Part shown: one piece after another, positions 8,724 to 16,965 of the stretch | How positions within the stretch are numbered: the stretch's first letter is position 1 | Layout of the letters: each line of letters begins with the position of its first letter | From: Nocardioides silvaticus | GTDB lineage: Bacteria; Actinomycetota; Actinomycetes; Propionibacteriales; Nocardioidaceae | Assembly (NCBI RefSeq): GCF_003160695.1 | Contig: NZ_QGDD01000001.1 | Location: 496,001 to 560,000 of the forward strand | DNA: 64,000 nt | Direction: 5' to 3' | Notes under the pieces: model-generated | The model's database searches: none | What the model saw: the letters and a program-made list of their open reading frames with translations, nothing else | What the model was told of the DNA's origin: nothing | Translations under genes and position numbers: made by a program

Positions 8724-8796
8724 GCCGAGATAGTAGGACGTCCTAGGGTTTTCCGCCGACTCGGGGCGGCCGGTTCGGGCAGGTCTGTGAGCGACC

Positions 8797-9231
8797 TCAC
8801 GCGAGCCGACGCTCGCGGTGGTACCACTGCTGGGAGGGGCAGACGTCCATCACCATCGGCACGCCGGCCTCCGTCGTACGACGGAACGCGTCCTCGTCGA
8901 CGACGCCCATCTGGAACCACACGCCCTTCGCGCCGATCGCCACCGCCTGGTCCGCGAACTCGCCGGCGTGCTCGGAGCGGCGGAACACGTCGACCACGTC
9001 GACCGGGAACGGCACGCTCGCCAGGTCCGAGTAGACCAGCTCACCGAGCACCGTGAGCTCGCCGTCGGCGCTGGGATGGATCGGCACGATCCGCTTCCCG
9101 CGCTCCTGCAGCTCTCTCGCGATCGAGTAGGCGGTGCGCCACGGGTTGGGACCCAGGCCCACGATCGCCCAGGTCTCGCCCTCGTCGAGCATCCGGTCGA
9201 TGGTCTCCCGGTCGGTCCACGGCTTGCCCAT
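8797..9231 (-). CDS. CoA-binding domain protein (YccU-like)
   Basis: A 144-residue single-domain Rossmann protein like the CoA-binding part of succinyl-CoA synthetase alpha (CoA_binding_2). It shows [20 protein letters not shown] (nucleotide loop), VIPIHP-like [30 protein letters not shown] and [11 protein letters not shown] at the end. No catalytic histidine domain is present, so it is not an acyl-CoA synthetase by itself. Family members have no settled function; CoA or NAD sensing has been suggested. The ATG at 9231 has no strong ribosome site. The gene follows purE in the same direction. Confidence 0.85.
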   Translation of the reverse strand: MGKPWTDRETIDRMLDEGETWAIVGLGPNPWRTAYSIARELQERGKRIVPIHPSADGELTVLGELVYSDLASVPFPVDVVDVFRRSEHAGEFADQAVAIGAKGVWFQMGVVDEDAFRRTTEAGVPMVMDVCPSQQWYHRERRLA

Positions 9232-9264
9232 ACCTGGTCAATACCCAGCGGGCGCCGATTGTTC

Positions 9265-9786
9265 CTACTCGATCACCGGCGGCAGCCCGGCGTCACGGAC
9301 CGCGGCGCCCTTGGCCCGGGCAGCGGCCTTGAGCTCGGCCTGGAAGGCCGTCATCCGGTCCTGGAGGGCGGGGTCGCCCGCCGCCAGGATGCGGACGGCG
9401 AGCAGGCCGGCGTTGCGCGCCCCGCCCACCGCGACCGCGGCGACCGGGACGCCCGCCGGCATCTGCACGATCGAGAGCAGGGAGTCCATGCCGTCGAGGT
9501 ACTTGAGCGGCACCGGGACCCCGATCACCGGCAACGGCGTGACCGACGCGAGCATCCCGGGCAGGTGGGCCGCTCCCCCGGCGCCGGCGATGATCACCTG
9601 GATCCCGCGGCCGGCGGCGTTCTTGCCGTAGTCGAGCATCTCCTCGGGCATCCGGTGCGCGGAGACGACGTCGGCCTCGTACTCGATGCCGAACTCCGCC
9701 AGCGCCTCGGCGGCGGCCTTCATCACCGGCCAGTCCGAGTCGGAGCCCATCACGATGCCGACGCGGGTTTCGACAGGCTCAACCAC
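9265..9786 (-). CDS. purE: N5-carboxyaminoimidazole ribonucleotide mutase
   Basis: Converts N5-CAIR to 4-carboxyaminoimidazole ribonucleotide in purine synthesis, working with PurK. The 173-residue protein has [24 protein letters not shown] with the catalytic His, [11 protein letters not shown] and [28 protein letters not shown], all typical of class I PurE. The start is GTG at 9786, six bp after the purK stop. The first residues, MVEPVET, are encoded by a dispersed repeat (9766-9784), and the family core starts only at RVGIVMG. The gene ends in Val-Ile-Glu-TAG, close to the -Val-Val-Glu-stop left by the other repeat family. Confidence 0.95.
   Translation of the reverse strand: MVEPVETRVGIVMGSDSDWPVMKAAAEALAEFGIEYEADVVSAHRMPEEMLDYGKNAAGRGIQVIIAGAGGAAHLPGMLASVTPLPVIGVPVPLKYLDGMDSLLSIVQMPAGVPVAAVAVGGARNAGLLAVRILAAGDPALQDRMTAFQAELKAAARAKGAAVRDAGLPPVIE
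9766..9784 (-). repeat. Dispersed GGTTGAGCCTGTCGAAACC repeat inside purE
   Basis: A 19-bp imperfectly palindromic repeat unit read in frame as Val-Glu-Pro-Val-Glu-Thr at the PurE N-terminus. Related copies are at 13845-13863 (also translated) and 48383-48401 (intergenic), and a degenerate one at about 60773-60789. Confidence 0.8.
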
Positions 9787-9792
9787 CAGAAG

Positions 9793-10953
9793 TCACTCGC
9801 TTTCGTTGCCGAGGTCACCGCGGAACCATGCTGCCGCATGGCGCGCGCGTTCGAGCACGTCGTCCAGGTCGTCGCCGTACGCGTTGACGTGGCCGACCTT
9901 GCGTCCCGGACGCAGCTCCTTGCCGTAGAGGTGCACCCGCAGCCGCGGGTCGCGGGCGAGCGCGTGGGGATAGCCGTCGTAGAGGTGGCCGACGTCGGGG
10001 CGCGGCGAGCCGAGGATGTTGACCATCACCGTCCACTGCTCGCGGGGCGCGGGCGAGCCGAGCGGCAGGTCGAGCACCGCGCGCAGGTGGTTCTCGAACT
10101 GCGAGGTGACGGCGCCGTCCTGCGACCAGTGGCCGGTGTTGTGCGGGCGCATCGCGAGCTCGTTGATGAGGATCCCGCCGTCCGGGGCCTCGAACAGCTC
10201 GACGGCGAGGATGCCGGTGACGCCGAGCTCGCCGGCGATCCGCAGCGCGAGCTGCTGCGCCTCGGCCGCGCGGGTGGGGTCGAGGTCGGGCGCCGGTGCG
10301 ACGACCTCGTGACAGATGCCGTCGAGCTGGGTGGTGGCGACGACTGGGTACGCCGCCGCCTGGCCGCTCGGCGAGCGGGCCACCAGTGCGGACAGCTCCC
10401 GCCGGAAGTCGACCAGCTCCTCGGCCAGCAGCCGGACGCCGGAGCGCTCCGCCGCGGCGAGCGGCTCGGCGATGTCGTCGGACGTGCGGACCACCCACAC
10501 GCCCTTGCCGTCGTAGCCGCCGCGGCTGACCTTGAGCACGCACGGCAGGCCGAACTCCTCGACCTCGGCGGCTGTGGCGACCACGGCCCAGCGCGGCTGC
10601 GGTGCGCCGAGGCGCGCCATCGCCTCCCTCATCACGATCTTGTCCTGGGCGTGCACCAACGCCTCGGGCCCGGGCCGGCAGGCGATGCCGGCGTCCTCGA
10701 GGGCGTGCAGGTGCTCGGTCGGCACGTGCTCGTGGTCGAACGTGACGACGGCGCAGCCGTCGGTCACCTGCTCCAACGTCGGCAGGTCGCGGTAGTCGCC
10801 GACCAGCTGGTCGGGGATCACCTGGGCCGCGGAGACGCCGTCGGCCTCGGCCAGTAGGCGGAGCGGTACGCCGAGGGCGATCGCCGGCTGCGCCATCATC
10901 CGGGCCAGCTGGCCGCCCCCGATGACGGCGATGCGAGGAGCGGGATCGGGCAC
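9793..10953 (-). CDS. purK: 5-(carboxyamino)imidazole ribonucleotide synthase
   Basis: An ATP-grasp enzyme that carboxylates AIR with bicarbonate and ATP to N5-CAIR, the PurE substrate. The 386 residues begin with the Rossmann-like IAVIGGGQLARMMAQPA. The ATP-binding region follows (VLKVSRGGYDGKGVWVV, LLAEELVDFRRELSALVAR), then the metal/substrate site GGILINELAMRPHNTGHWSQDG. The length is normal for the family. The start is GTG at 10953. It forms a two-gene unit with purE (6 bp gap). No purine riboswitch is visible ahead of it. Confidence 0.95.
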   Translation of the reverse strand: MPDPAPRIAVIGGGQLARMMAQPAIALGVPLRLLAEADGVSAAQVIPDQLVGDYRDLPTLEQVTDGCAVVTFDHEHVPTEHLHALEDAGIACRPGPEALVHAQDKIVMREAMARLGAPQPRWAVVATAAEVEEFGLPCVLKVSRGGYDGKGVWVVRTSDDIAEPLAAAERSGVRLLAEELVDFRRELSALVARSPSGQAAAYPVVATTQLDGICHEVVAPAPDLDPTRAAEAQQLALRIAGELGVTGILAVELFEAPDGGILINELAMRPHNTGHWSQDGAVTSQFENHLRAVLDLPLGSPAPREQWTVMVNILGSPRPDVGHLYDGYPHALARDPRLRVHLYGKELRPGRKVGHVNAYGDDLDDVLERARHAAAWFRGDLGNESE

Positions 10954-10981
10954 GCCCGCACCCTACCGAGCGCGCTCGGGG

Positions 10982-11326
10982 CTAGGCCTTGACGGGCACC
11001 TCGGCGGGCGGTCCGGCCAGCGCGCCGGTCTCGAACCGCAGCCCCTGGCCGCGGACGGTGGTGATCAGCGTGGGGTGGCGGGTGTCGTCACCGAGCTTGC
11101 GGCGCACCCAGCCGAGGTGGACGTCGATGGTCTTGGAAGAGGTCCAGAACGTGGCGTTCCAGACCTCTCGCATCAGCTCGTCCCGGGTGACCACCGAGCC
11201 CGCTCTGGAGATGAGCGCGTGGACGAGATCGAACTCTTTGCGGGACAGCCGAACCTCCCGGTCCCCACGCCACGCACGGCGGCTCGCCGGGTCGAGCCGC
11301 ACGTCCTGCACCTCGAACACACGCAC
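10982..11326 (-). CDS. Stand-alone OmpR/PhoB-type winged-helix DNA-binding protein
   Basis: Only 114 residues, matching the C-terminal effector domain of OmpR/PhoB response regulators: VRLSRKEFDLVHALISRAGS, VVTRDELMREVWN, KTIDVHLGWVRRKLGDD and ITTVRGQGLRFE. There is no receiver domain and no upstream open frame for one, so phosphorylation is not expected. The start is GTG at 11326. It lies downstream of a nucleotide cyclase gene in the same direction, behind an AT-rich gap (11372-11402) that probably holds its own promoter. A constitutive or partner-controlled regulator is inferred; targets are unknown. Confidence 0.85.
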   Translation of the reverse strand: MRVFEVQDVRLDPASRRAWRGDREVRLSRKEFDLVHALISRAGSVVTRDELMREVWNATFWTSSKTIDVHLGWVRRKLGDDTRHPTLITTVRGQGLRFETGALAGPPAEVPVKA

Positions 11327-11371
11327 AACGTAGGAATGAGCGCACCCTCGTCGTGGGGGATCCCGTTAAAT

Positions 11372-11402
11372 TTTGCAATTGGTCGAGACTTTTCATTATC
11401 GG
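11372..11402 (-). promoter_or_regulatory. AT-rich island, probable promoter
   Basis: About 30 bases rich in A and T (minus strand TTGCAAAATTTAAC) between the cyclase stop and the winged-helix start, in otherwise very GC-rich DNA. A short stem, GAACC-AGAC-GGTTC, at 11409-11422 sits right after the cyclase stop and may be a weak terminator. This suggests the winged-helix gene has its own promoter. Confidence 0.4.
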
Positions 11403-11428
11403 ATGAGAGAACCAGACGGTTCCTGGCC

Positions 11429-12409
11429 TCAGATCCGGCGGACCGTCAGCGGCTCCATCACGCCGAACCCGCGCATCGGTCGCGCTGGTAGCGGGCGGGT
11501 CTCGAACTGGTCGGCCGGGAGCCGCCCGGCGGTGTCGTGGTCGACGATGATCCGGTTGCGACGGGCCACCTGCGTGAGCCGGGCGGCGAGGTTGACGGGC
11601 GGGCCGTAGACGTCGCCCAGCCGCAGCACCACCGACCCGGTCGCGAGCCCCAGCCTGACGTCCGGCATCCGTTTGTCGCGGCCGACGACCTTGATGATCC
11701 CCTCGGCGGTGGCGAACGCGCGGAGGGCGTCCTCGTTCACGAACAGCACGGCGTCGCCCATGCTCTTGACCAGCCGGCCACCGTTGACCGCGATCACGTC
11801 GCCACACCGCGCCTCGAACACCTCGACCAGGTCGCCGATCTTCTCCCGGGTCAGCTCGTTGGAGAGCGCCGTGAAGCTCACGATGTCGGCGAACCCGACC
11901 GTCAGGTCGGTGGTGTGCGGGTCGGCGGCGATCGCGCGCATCGACTCCAGCCGGGCGACGGCGGCCGCGAGGTGGCGACGCCAGGCGTAGAGCAGCACCA
12001 CCTCGAACCGGTCGCCGTACCGCTCCAGCGCCCAGGCGGTCGCCTCGGTCGGTGTGCTCGGCGGGGCACCGTTGTCGGCGTACTGGTCCTCGATCGGCTG
12101 GATCAGCGCGCCCATCTCCCAGTCCGCGAGCCGGGCCATGCTGAGGCCGGCACCGCGGACGACGTTGAGCGCGCGGTCGAAGTCGACGAGCCCGTCCCGC
12201 ATCACGTCGGCGATGGCGGTCAGGCCGATCACGTCCTCCTCGGAGTAGGCCTTCTCGTCACCGCGCTCGGGGAAGCCGAGGGTGCGCCACAGCCGGCGGG
12301 CCTGCTCGAGCGGCATCCCGACCCGGTCGGCCACCTCGGCCGCGGTCAGGGTCGGCTCGAGGTCGAGCTGGGGTGGCGCGAAGCGACCGCCGGGATCCCC
12401 GTCAGACAC
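11429..12409 (-). CDS. Class III adenylate/guanylate cyclase with N-terminal regulatory domain
   Basis: A 326-residue soluble cyclase that makes cAMP (or cGMP) from the nucleoside triphosphate. The N-terminal 150 or so residues are helical, including VADRVGMPLEQARRLWRTLG, and resemble the autoinhibitory domain of mycobacterial Rv1264-type enzymes. The catalytic domain has the first metal-binding Asp in VGFADIVSFT (near residue 174) and GGRLVKSMGDAVLFV with the adenine-selecting Lys and second Asp. VYGPPVNLAARLT carries the transition-state residues. It overlaps the preceding PH-domain gene by 8 nt. The Lys favours ATP as substrate (family knowledge). Confidence 0.88.
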   Translation of the reverse strand: MSDGDPGGRFAPPQLDLEPTLTAAEVADRVGMPLEQARRLWRTLGFPERGDEKAYSEEDVIGLTAIADVMRDGLVDFDRALNVVRGAGLSMARLADWEMGALIQPIEDQYADNGAPPSTPTEATAWALERYGDRFEVVLLYAWRRHLAAAVARLESMRAIAADPHTTDLTVGFADIVSFTALSNELTREKIGDLVEVFEARCGDVIAVNGGRLVKSMGDAVLFVNEDALRAFATAEGIIKVVGRDKRMPDVRLGLATGSVVLRLGDVYGPPVNLAARLTQVARRNRIIVDHDTAGRLPADQFETRPLPARPMRGFGVMEPLTVRRI

Positions 12410-12929
12410 CTTCGTCGGCGCCGCGCCGGTGGGCGTTGCCGCCGTGGATCGCGTGCAGGAGCTCGTTGATCTGGCGCTGGGTGGCCTCGACGTGCGGGAT
12501 GTCGTTGAGGCGCACCTCGCCGAACGTCGACGCGTCGGCGATCACGAGCGTGCCGCAGTTGAAGGGCCGGTCGATCAGGTTGACCTCCATCTGGACGTCG
12601 CTGATCCGGGCCAGCGGGATGTCGTGACCCTTGCGGGTGATGATGCCGCGGCGCGTGATCAGCCGGCGGTCGGTGATGCCGTGGACGGTCGTGAGCCAGA
12701 CGAAGAACGGCCGCACGGTGTACCAGAGGATGCCGAGGGCGCAGAGCACCCACACGGCACGGGAGGCCCACGTCGCGCCGTCGCCGTCGCCGAGCAGCAC
12801 CTGCACCGCCACGCCGATGGCGAGGAAGACCACCAGCGCCAGGATCGGGAGGAACAGCGCCTTGGGGTGCTGGCGTGTGGAGATGTACAGCTTCTCGCCA
12901 GGGTTCAGCAGCTTCTCTGAGATGGCCAC
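12402..12929 (-). CDS. PH-domain (bPH2) membrane protein
   Basis: A 175-residue inner-membrane protein: two transmembrane helices (ALFLPILALVVFLAIGVAVQV and AVWVLCALGILWYTVRPFFVW), then a bacterial PH-like domain with ITDRRLITRRGIITRKGHDI and PLARISDVQMEVNLIDR. This family (formerly DUF304) has no defined biochemical role. The start is GTG at 12929. Its stop overlaps the start of the cyclase gene, so the two are probably translated together; a membrane link for the soluble cyclase is an inference. Two related genes are at 26.9-28.8 kb. Confidence 0.82.
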   Translation of the reverse strand: MAISEKLLNPGEKLYISTRQHPKALFLPILALVVFLAIGVAVQVLLGDGDGATWASRAVWVLCALGILWYTVRPFFVWLTTVHGITDRRLITRRGIITRKGHDIPLARISDVQMEVNLIDRPFNCGTLVIADASTFGEVRLNDIPHVEATQRQINELLHAIHGGNAHRRGADEGV

Positions 12930-12953
12930 GCGAGGATCATCCCACCAGGTCGG

Positions 12954-13772
12954 TCATTCCGGAACGACGTGCACCACGTCGCCCGCACCGACCTTCTCGA
13001 CTCCGCCAGCGGTCTCCACGACCAGCCGCCCGTCGAGGTCCACGTCGACGGCCCGCCCCGAGAGGGAGGTGCCGCCGGGCAGGTCGACCCGCACGTCCTG
13101 GCCGACCGTCGCGCAGTGGGCGACGTACGACGACGCGAGCCGCGCCGCCGCCTCGGACCCGCCGGCCTGCCACGCGTCGTACCCCTCGCGCACCGCGGCC
13201 ACGACGCCCAGCAGCACGCCCTCGCGGGTCGGGGTGCGGTCGTCGTGCGCCAGCGCAAGCGAGGTCGCCGTCGGCACGGGGAGCTCCTCGGCGTCGGTCG
13301 TCACGTTGATGCCGACACCGACCACTGCAGCCGGTCCGGCGTCGGTCTCGATCCGCTCCACGAGGATGCCGGCCACCTTCTGACCGTCGATGAGCACGTC
13401 GTTGGGCCACTTCACCTTGGCGTCGTAGCCGAACGAGGTGAGCGCCTTGGCGACCGTGTGGCCGGTGAGCAGCGGCAGCCAGGGCCACGCCGCGGCCGGC
13501 ACGGTCGGCCGGAGCAGGAGCGAGAACGTGACGGCCGCACCCGGGGGCGTCTCCCAGGTGCGGTCGAGCCGGCCGCGGCCGGCGGTCTGGTGGTCGGCCA
13601 CCACGAGCAGGCCGTCCGGTGCGCCCTCGCGCGCGCGGTCGGCAGCGACCTGGTTGGTCGACGCGCTCTCCGGGAGCAGCTCCAGGGTCAGGTCGGGTGT
13701 GAGCCCGATCTCATCGGCGAGCACGTGGGCGTCGAGGGGTGGGCGCTGGTCCGAGTGTCCCGTCACGGCCAC
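12954..13772 (-). CDS. birA: Biotin--[acetyl-CoA-carboxylase] ligase
   Basis: Joins biotin to the carrier lysine of carboxylases through biotinyl-AMP. The 272-residue protein has [10 protein letters not shown], the biotin/AMP loop [35 protein letters not shown] and GVGINVTT, and a small C-terminal SH3-like domain. There is no N-terminal helix-turn-helix, so it is the monofunctional type without repressor activity. The start is GTG at 13772. It is divergent from the carboxylase beta-subunit gene (34 bp apart). Its likely clients, the alpha subunit at 25-26.8 kb and pyruvate carboxylase at 39-42.7 kb, both carry EAMKM sites. Confidence 0.93.
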   Translation of the reverse strand: MAVTGHSDQRPPLDAHVLADEIGLTPDLTLELLPESASTNQVAADRAREGAPDGLLVVADHQTAGRGRLDRTWETPPGAAVTFSLLLRPTVPAAAWPWLPLLTGHTVAKALTSFGYDAKVKWPNDVLIDGQKVAGILVERIETDAGPAAVVGVGINVTTDAEELPVPTATSLALAHDDRTPTREGVLLGVVAAVREGYDAWQAGGSEAAARLASSYVAHCATVGQDVRVDLPGGTSLSGRAVDVDLDGRLVVETAGGVEKVGAGDVVHVVPE

Positions 13773-13806
13773 TACCCTTCCCTACAACTCCAAGGAGGGA
13801 AACATC

Positions 13807-15456
13807 GTGAGTGCCGAAGCGACCGAGGACCCCGGCAACCCGGTGGTCGAGCCTGTCGAGACCCCCGACATCCACACCACCGCCGGCAAGCTGGCGGACC
13901 TCGAGAAGAGGCTCGACGAGGCGGTCCACGCGGCCGGCGAGAAGGCGGTCGAGAAGCAGCACGCGAAGGGTCGCCAGACCGCCCGCGAGCGGATCGAGAT
14001 GCTCTTCGACGAGGGGTCCTTCGTCGAGCTCGACGAGCTGGCCCGGCACCGCTCGACCGCGTTCGGCCTGGAGAAGTCGCGGCCCTACGGCGACGGCGTC
14101 ATCACCGGCTACGGCACCATCGACGGCCGCCAGGTCTGCGTGTTCAGCCAGGACTTCACGATCTTCGGCGGCTCCCTCGGCGAGGTCTACGGCGAGAAGA
14201 TCTGCAAGGTCATGGACCTGGCGATCAAGATCGGGTGCCCGATCATCGGCATCAACGAGGGTGCGGGCGCCCGCATCCAGGAGGGCGTCGTCTCGCTCGG
14301 CCTCTACGGCGAGATCTTCCGCCGCAACGTGCACGCCTCCGGCGTCATCCCGCAGATCAGCCTGATCATGGGCAACTGCGCCGGCGGCCACGTCTACTCC
14401 CCCGCCGTCACCGACTTCACGATCATGGTCGACCAGACCTCGGCGATGTTCATCACCGGTCCCGACGTCATCAAGACCGTGACCGGCGAGGACGTCACGA
14501 TGGAGGAGCTCGGCGGCGCCCGGGCCCACAACACCAAGTCGGGCAACGCCCACTACATGGGCACCGACGAGGAGGACGCGATCGAGTACGTCAAGGCGCT
14601 CATCGGCTTCCTCCCCCAGAACAACATGGACGAGGCGCCGTCGTACGACGAGGTCGCGGACCTCGCGTTCACCGACGAGGACCTGGCGCTCGACACGCTG
14701 ATCCCGGACTCCCCGAACCAGCCCTACGACATGCACGACGTCATCGCGACGGTGCTCGACACGGATGACGACGGGGTGGGCGAGTTCCTCGAGGTGCAGC
14801 CGCTCTTCGCGCCGAACATGATCGTCGGCTTCGGCAGGGTCGAGGGGCAGTCGGTCGGCGTCGTCGCCAACCAGCCGATGCAGTTCGCGGGCACGCTCGA
14901 CATCGACGCCTCGGAGAAGGCCGCCCGCTTCGTGCGGTTCTGCGACGCCTTCAACATCCCCGTGCTGACCTTCGTCGACGTGCCTGGCTTCCTGCCGGGT
15001 GTCGACCAAGAGCACCTCGGCATCATCCGCCGCGGCGCGAAGCTGATCTACGCCTACGCCGAGGCGACCGTGCCGCTGGTCACGATCATCACCCGCAAGG
15101 CCTACGGCGGCGCCTACGACGTCATGGGCTCCAAGCACCTCGGCGCCGACATCAACCTGTCCTGGCCCACCGGCCAGATCGCGGTGATGGGCGCCCAGGG
15201 CGCCGCCAACATCGTGCACCGCAAGACCCTCGCGGCCGTCGAGGCCGAGGGCGGCGACGTCGAGGCCAAGCGCGCCGAGCTCATCGACGAGTACGAGACC
15301 ACCCTCGCCAATCCCTACATCGCCGCCGAGCGCGGCTACGTCGACGCCGTCATCCAGCCGCACGAGACGCGGGTCGAGATCGTCCGCGCGCTGCGACTGC
15401 TGAAGACGAAGCGGGAGACCCTTCCGCCCAAGAAGCACGGGAACATCCCGCTCTGA
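13807..15456 (+). CDS. accD: Acyl-CoA carboxylase beta (carboxyltransferase) subunit
   Basis: Transfers CO2 from carboxybiotin to acetyl- or propionyl-CoA, giving malonyl- or methylmalonyl-CoA. The 549-residue protein matches the AccD5/PccB type of actinobacteria: the N-domain has [20 protein letters not shown] and [13 protein letters not shown], and the C-domain has [20 protein letters not shown] and [17 protein letters not shown]. The start is GTG at 13807 with AAGGAGGG seven bp ahead; the longer open frame upstream is antisense to birA. Residues 13-20 (VVEPVETP) come from a dispersed repeat and precede the conserved core. The epsilon gene overlaps its stop. Substrate choice (acetyl or propionyl) cannot be settled. 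Confidence 0.93.
   Translation: MSAEATEDPGNPVVEPVETPDIHTTAGKLADLEKRLDEAVHAAGEKAVEKQHAKGRQTARERIEMLFDEGSFVELDELARHRSTAFGLEKSRPYGDGVITGYGTIDGRQVCVFSQDFTIFGGSLGEVYGEKICKVMDLAIKIGCPIIGINEGAGARIQEGVVSLGLYGEIFRRNVHASGVIPQISLIMGNCAGGHVYSPAVTDFTIMVDQTSAMFITGPDVIKTVTGEDVTMEELGGARAHNTKSGNAHYMGTDEEDAIEYVKALIGFLPQNNMDEAPSYDEVADLAFTDEDLALDTLIPDSPNQPYDMHDVIATVLDTDDDGVGEFLEVQPLFAPNMIVGFGRVEGQSVGVVANQPMQFAGTLDIDASEKAARFVRFCDAFNIPVLTFVDVPGFLPGVDQEHLGIIRRGAKLIYAYAEATVPLVTIITRKAYGGAYDVMGSKHLGADINLSWPTGQIAVMGAQGAANIVHRKTLAAVEAEGGDVEAKRAELIDEYETTLANPYIAAERGYVDAVIQPHETRVEIVRALRLLKTKRETLPPKKHGNIPL
13845..13863 (+). repeat. Dispersed GGTCGAGCCTGTCGAGACC repeat inside accD
   Basis: A 19-bp unit translated in frame as part of VVEPVETP near the N-terminus of the carboxylase beta subunit. 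It differs from the purE copy (9766-9784, read on the minus strand) at two bases. Confidence 0.8.
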
Positions 15457-15692
15457 TGGCCGAGGAGATCACCCCCGACCAGCCGGAGCAGCAGCCCCTG
15501 CTCAAGGTCATCACCCCCGACGCCACTCCTGAGGAGGTCGCGGCGATCGTGGCCGTCTTCGCAGCGATGGGTGGCGGTGAGGCGGCTCCCGAGAAGCCCC
15601 GCTCGGAGTGGGCCGCCCCCGCCCGCCGGATGCGCCAGCCGCTCCAGCACCACCGGGGTGCCTGGCAGGCCAGCGCCCGCGGCGGACGCTAG
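15456..15692 (+). CDS. accE: Acyl-CoA carboxylase epsilon subunit
   Basis: A 78-residue protein found in actinobacterial acyl-CoA carboxylases, where it helps bind alpha to beta. The body KVITPDATPEEVAAIVAVFA is followed by SEWAAPARRMRQPL and WQASARGGR at the end, the usual epsilon pattern (Glu-Glu-Val-Ala helix, then Ser-x-Trp and a basic tail). Its ATG shares one base with the beta-subunit TGA, so the two are translationally coupled. A perfect hairpin follows at 15699-15746. Confidence 0.88.
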   Translation: MAEEITPDQPEQQPLLKVITPDATPEEVAAIVAVFAAMGGGEAAPEKPRSEWAAPARRMRQPLQHHRGAWQASARGGR

Positions 15693-15698
15693 ACAGCG

Positions 15699-15746
15699 GG
15701 ACGTCATCCGCCTCGCACCTTCCGAGGTGCGAGGCGGATGACGTCC
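15699..15746. terminator. Perfect 22-bp stem, bidirectional terminator candidate
   Basis: Arms 15699-15720 and 15725-15746 are exact reverse complements, with a TCCG loop. It lies between the convergent accE (+) and epoxide hydrolase (-) genes. There is no strong T-run on either side, which is common in high-GC actinobacteria. Confidence 0.8.
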
Positions 15747-15763
15747 GCGGCTGCGCGGGGCGA

Positions 15764-16879
15764 TCAGGCGAAGAACACCCGCAGATCCGAGACGACGTCC
15801 TCGGGGACCTCCATCGCGGCGAAGTGGCCGCCGCGGGGGAACTCCGACCAGTGCTGGATGTTGGCGTTGTCGCGCTCGGCCAGCGACCGGATGGTCTGGA
15901 AGTCGTCCTTGAAGACCGCGACGCCGATCCGGCCCTGGCTGACGACCGGCTCGGCGCCCGAGCGCTGCTCCTCGAAGTGGTAGCGGGCGGCCGAGCCGTA
16001 GGTGTTGGTCAGCCAGTAGAACGTCGCCTGGGCGAGGACCTGCTCGGGCCGGACCAGGCTGGTGCCGTTGCCGAAGTTCTCGAACAGCTCGCTGTAGGCG
16101 AGGACGGCGACCGGCGAGTCGGCCAGACCGGCGGCGACCGTCTGCGGACGGGTGCCGTTCATCGAGTTGTAGCCGCCGACCGACTGGAACCACTGCATGT
16201 GCTCGAGGGCGGCGTACTCCTTGGGCCCGAAGCCCTCGAACTCGCTCGGGTCGCCGGACGGGAACGAGAAGAGGTGCAGCACGTGGGCCCCGAGGAAGCC
16301 TTCGGGCTGCAGGACCGCGAGCTCGCGGCCGATCATCGCGCCGCCGTCGGAGCCGTGGATCCCGTAGGAGGCGTAGCCGAGGCGGCGCATGAGCACGTCG
16401 TAGGCCTCGGCGACCCGCTTCATCGTCCAGCCGGTCTCGACGACCGGGGTGGACCAGCCGAAGCCCGGCATCGAGGGCACCACCACGTGGAACGCGTCCT
16501 CCGCCTTGCCACCGTGGGCCTCGGGGTCGACCAGCGGGCCGATCACGTCGAGGAAGTCGAGGATCGAGCCCGGGTAGGTGTGGGCGAGGATCAGCGGGGT
16601 GGCGTCCTCGTGCTTCGACCGGACGTGCAGGAAGTGGATCCGCTGGCCGTCGATGTCGGTGACGAAGCCCGGGAACGCGTTGACCCGCTCCTCCACCGCG
16701 CGCCAGTCGAAGGACTGCCACCGCTCGACCATGTCGCGGAGGTAGGACTCGGGGGTGCCGTAGTCCCACGAGTCGCCCGGGACGGCCGGCGCGAACCGGG
16801 TGCGGGCGAGGCGGGCCTGCAGGTCGTCGAGCTCGGCCTGGGAGACGTGGATGGCGAAGGGGGTGATCTGCTCGGACAT
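15764..16879 (-). CDS. Epoxide hydrolase (alpha/beta hydrolase with EHN domain)
   Basis: A 371-residue enzyme of the microsomal-epoxide-hydrolase-like group. The N-terminal EHN domain (ITPFAIHVSQAELDDLQARL, DYGTPESYLRDMVERW) leads to the alpha/beta core. The oxyanion loop is HTYPGSILDF (commonly HGWPGS), and the nucleophile elbow is HGSDGGAMIG with the presumed Asp near residue 178. A cap Tyr segment is YHFEEQRS, and the catalytic His is in PRGGHFAAME. The start ATG at 16879 has AAAGG ahead. It is divergent from a WYL regulator that probably controls it. Substrate unknown. Confidence 0.85.
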   Translation of the reverse strand: MSEQITPFAIHVSQAELDDLQARLARTRFAPAVPGDSWDYGTPESYLRDMVERWQSFDWRAVEERVNAFPGFVTDIDGQRIHFLHVRSKHEDATPLILAHTYPGSILDFLDVIGPLVDPEAHGGKAEDAFHVVVPSMPGFGWSTPVVETGWTMKRVAEAYDVLMRRLGYASYGIHGSDGGAMIGRELAVLQPEGFLGAHVLHLFSFPSGDPSEFEGFGPKEYAALEHMQWFQSVGGYNSMNGTRPQTVAAGLADSPVAVLAYSELFENFGNGTSLVRPEQVLAQATFYWLTNTYGSAARYHFEEQRSGAEPVVSQGRIGVAVFKDDFQTIRSLAERDNANIQHWSEFPRGGHFAAMEVPEDVVSDLRVFFA

Positions 16880-16922
16880 GGGGTGTGCCTTTCGTCGTGG
16901 CCTTTCTTGGTGAGGCCCACGT

Positions 16923-16951
16923 TAGGAACGATCTAGGAACAGTTCATTCCT
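16923..16951. promoter_or_regulatory. TAGGAAC direct repeats and partial inverted repeat
   Basis: TAGGAAC occurs at 16923-16929 and 16934-16940 (one helical turn apart), followed by an inverted TTCCT at 16947-16951. This lies in the 86-bp gap between the epoxide hydrolase and the WYL regulator. It is a likely binding site for that regulator acting on both promoters; this is inference from position and symmetry. Confidence 0.45.
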
Positions 16952-16965
16952 GATAAAACAACCTC

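Noticed and set aside
9787..10990. A purine or other riboswitch ahead of purK
   Set aside because: Only 28 bp separate purK from the upstream gene region and no conserved riboswitch core is visible.
13711..15438. A 575-codon minus-strand frame opposite accD
   Set aside because: Shadow of the carboxyltransferase gene, with composition biased to Val-Asp-Gly typical of such frames.
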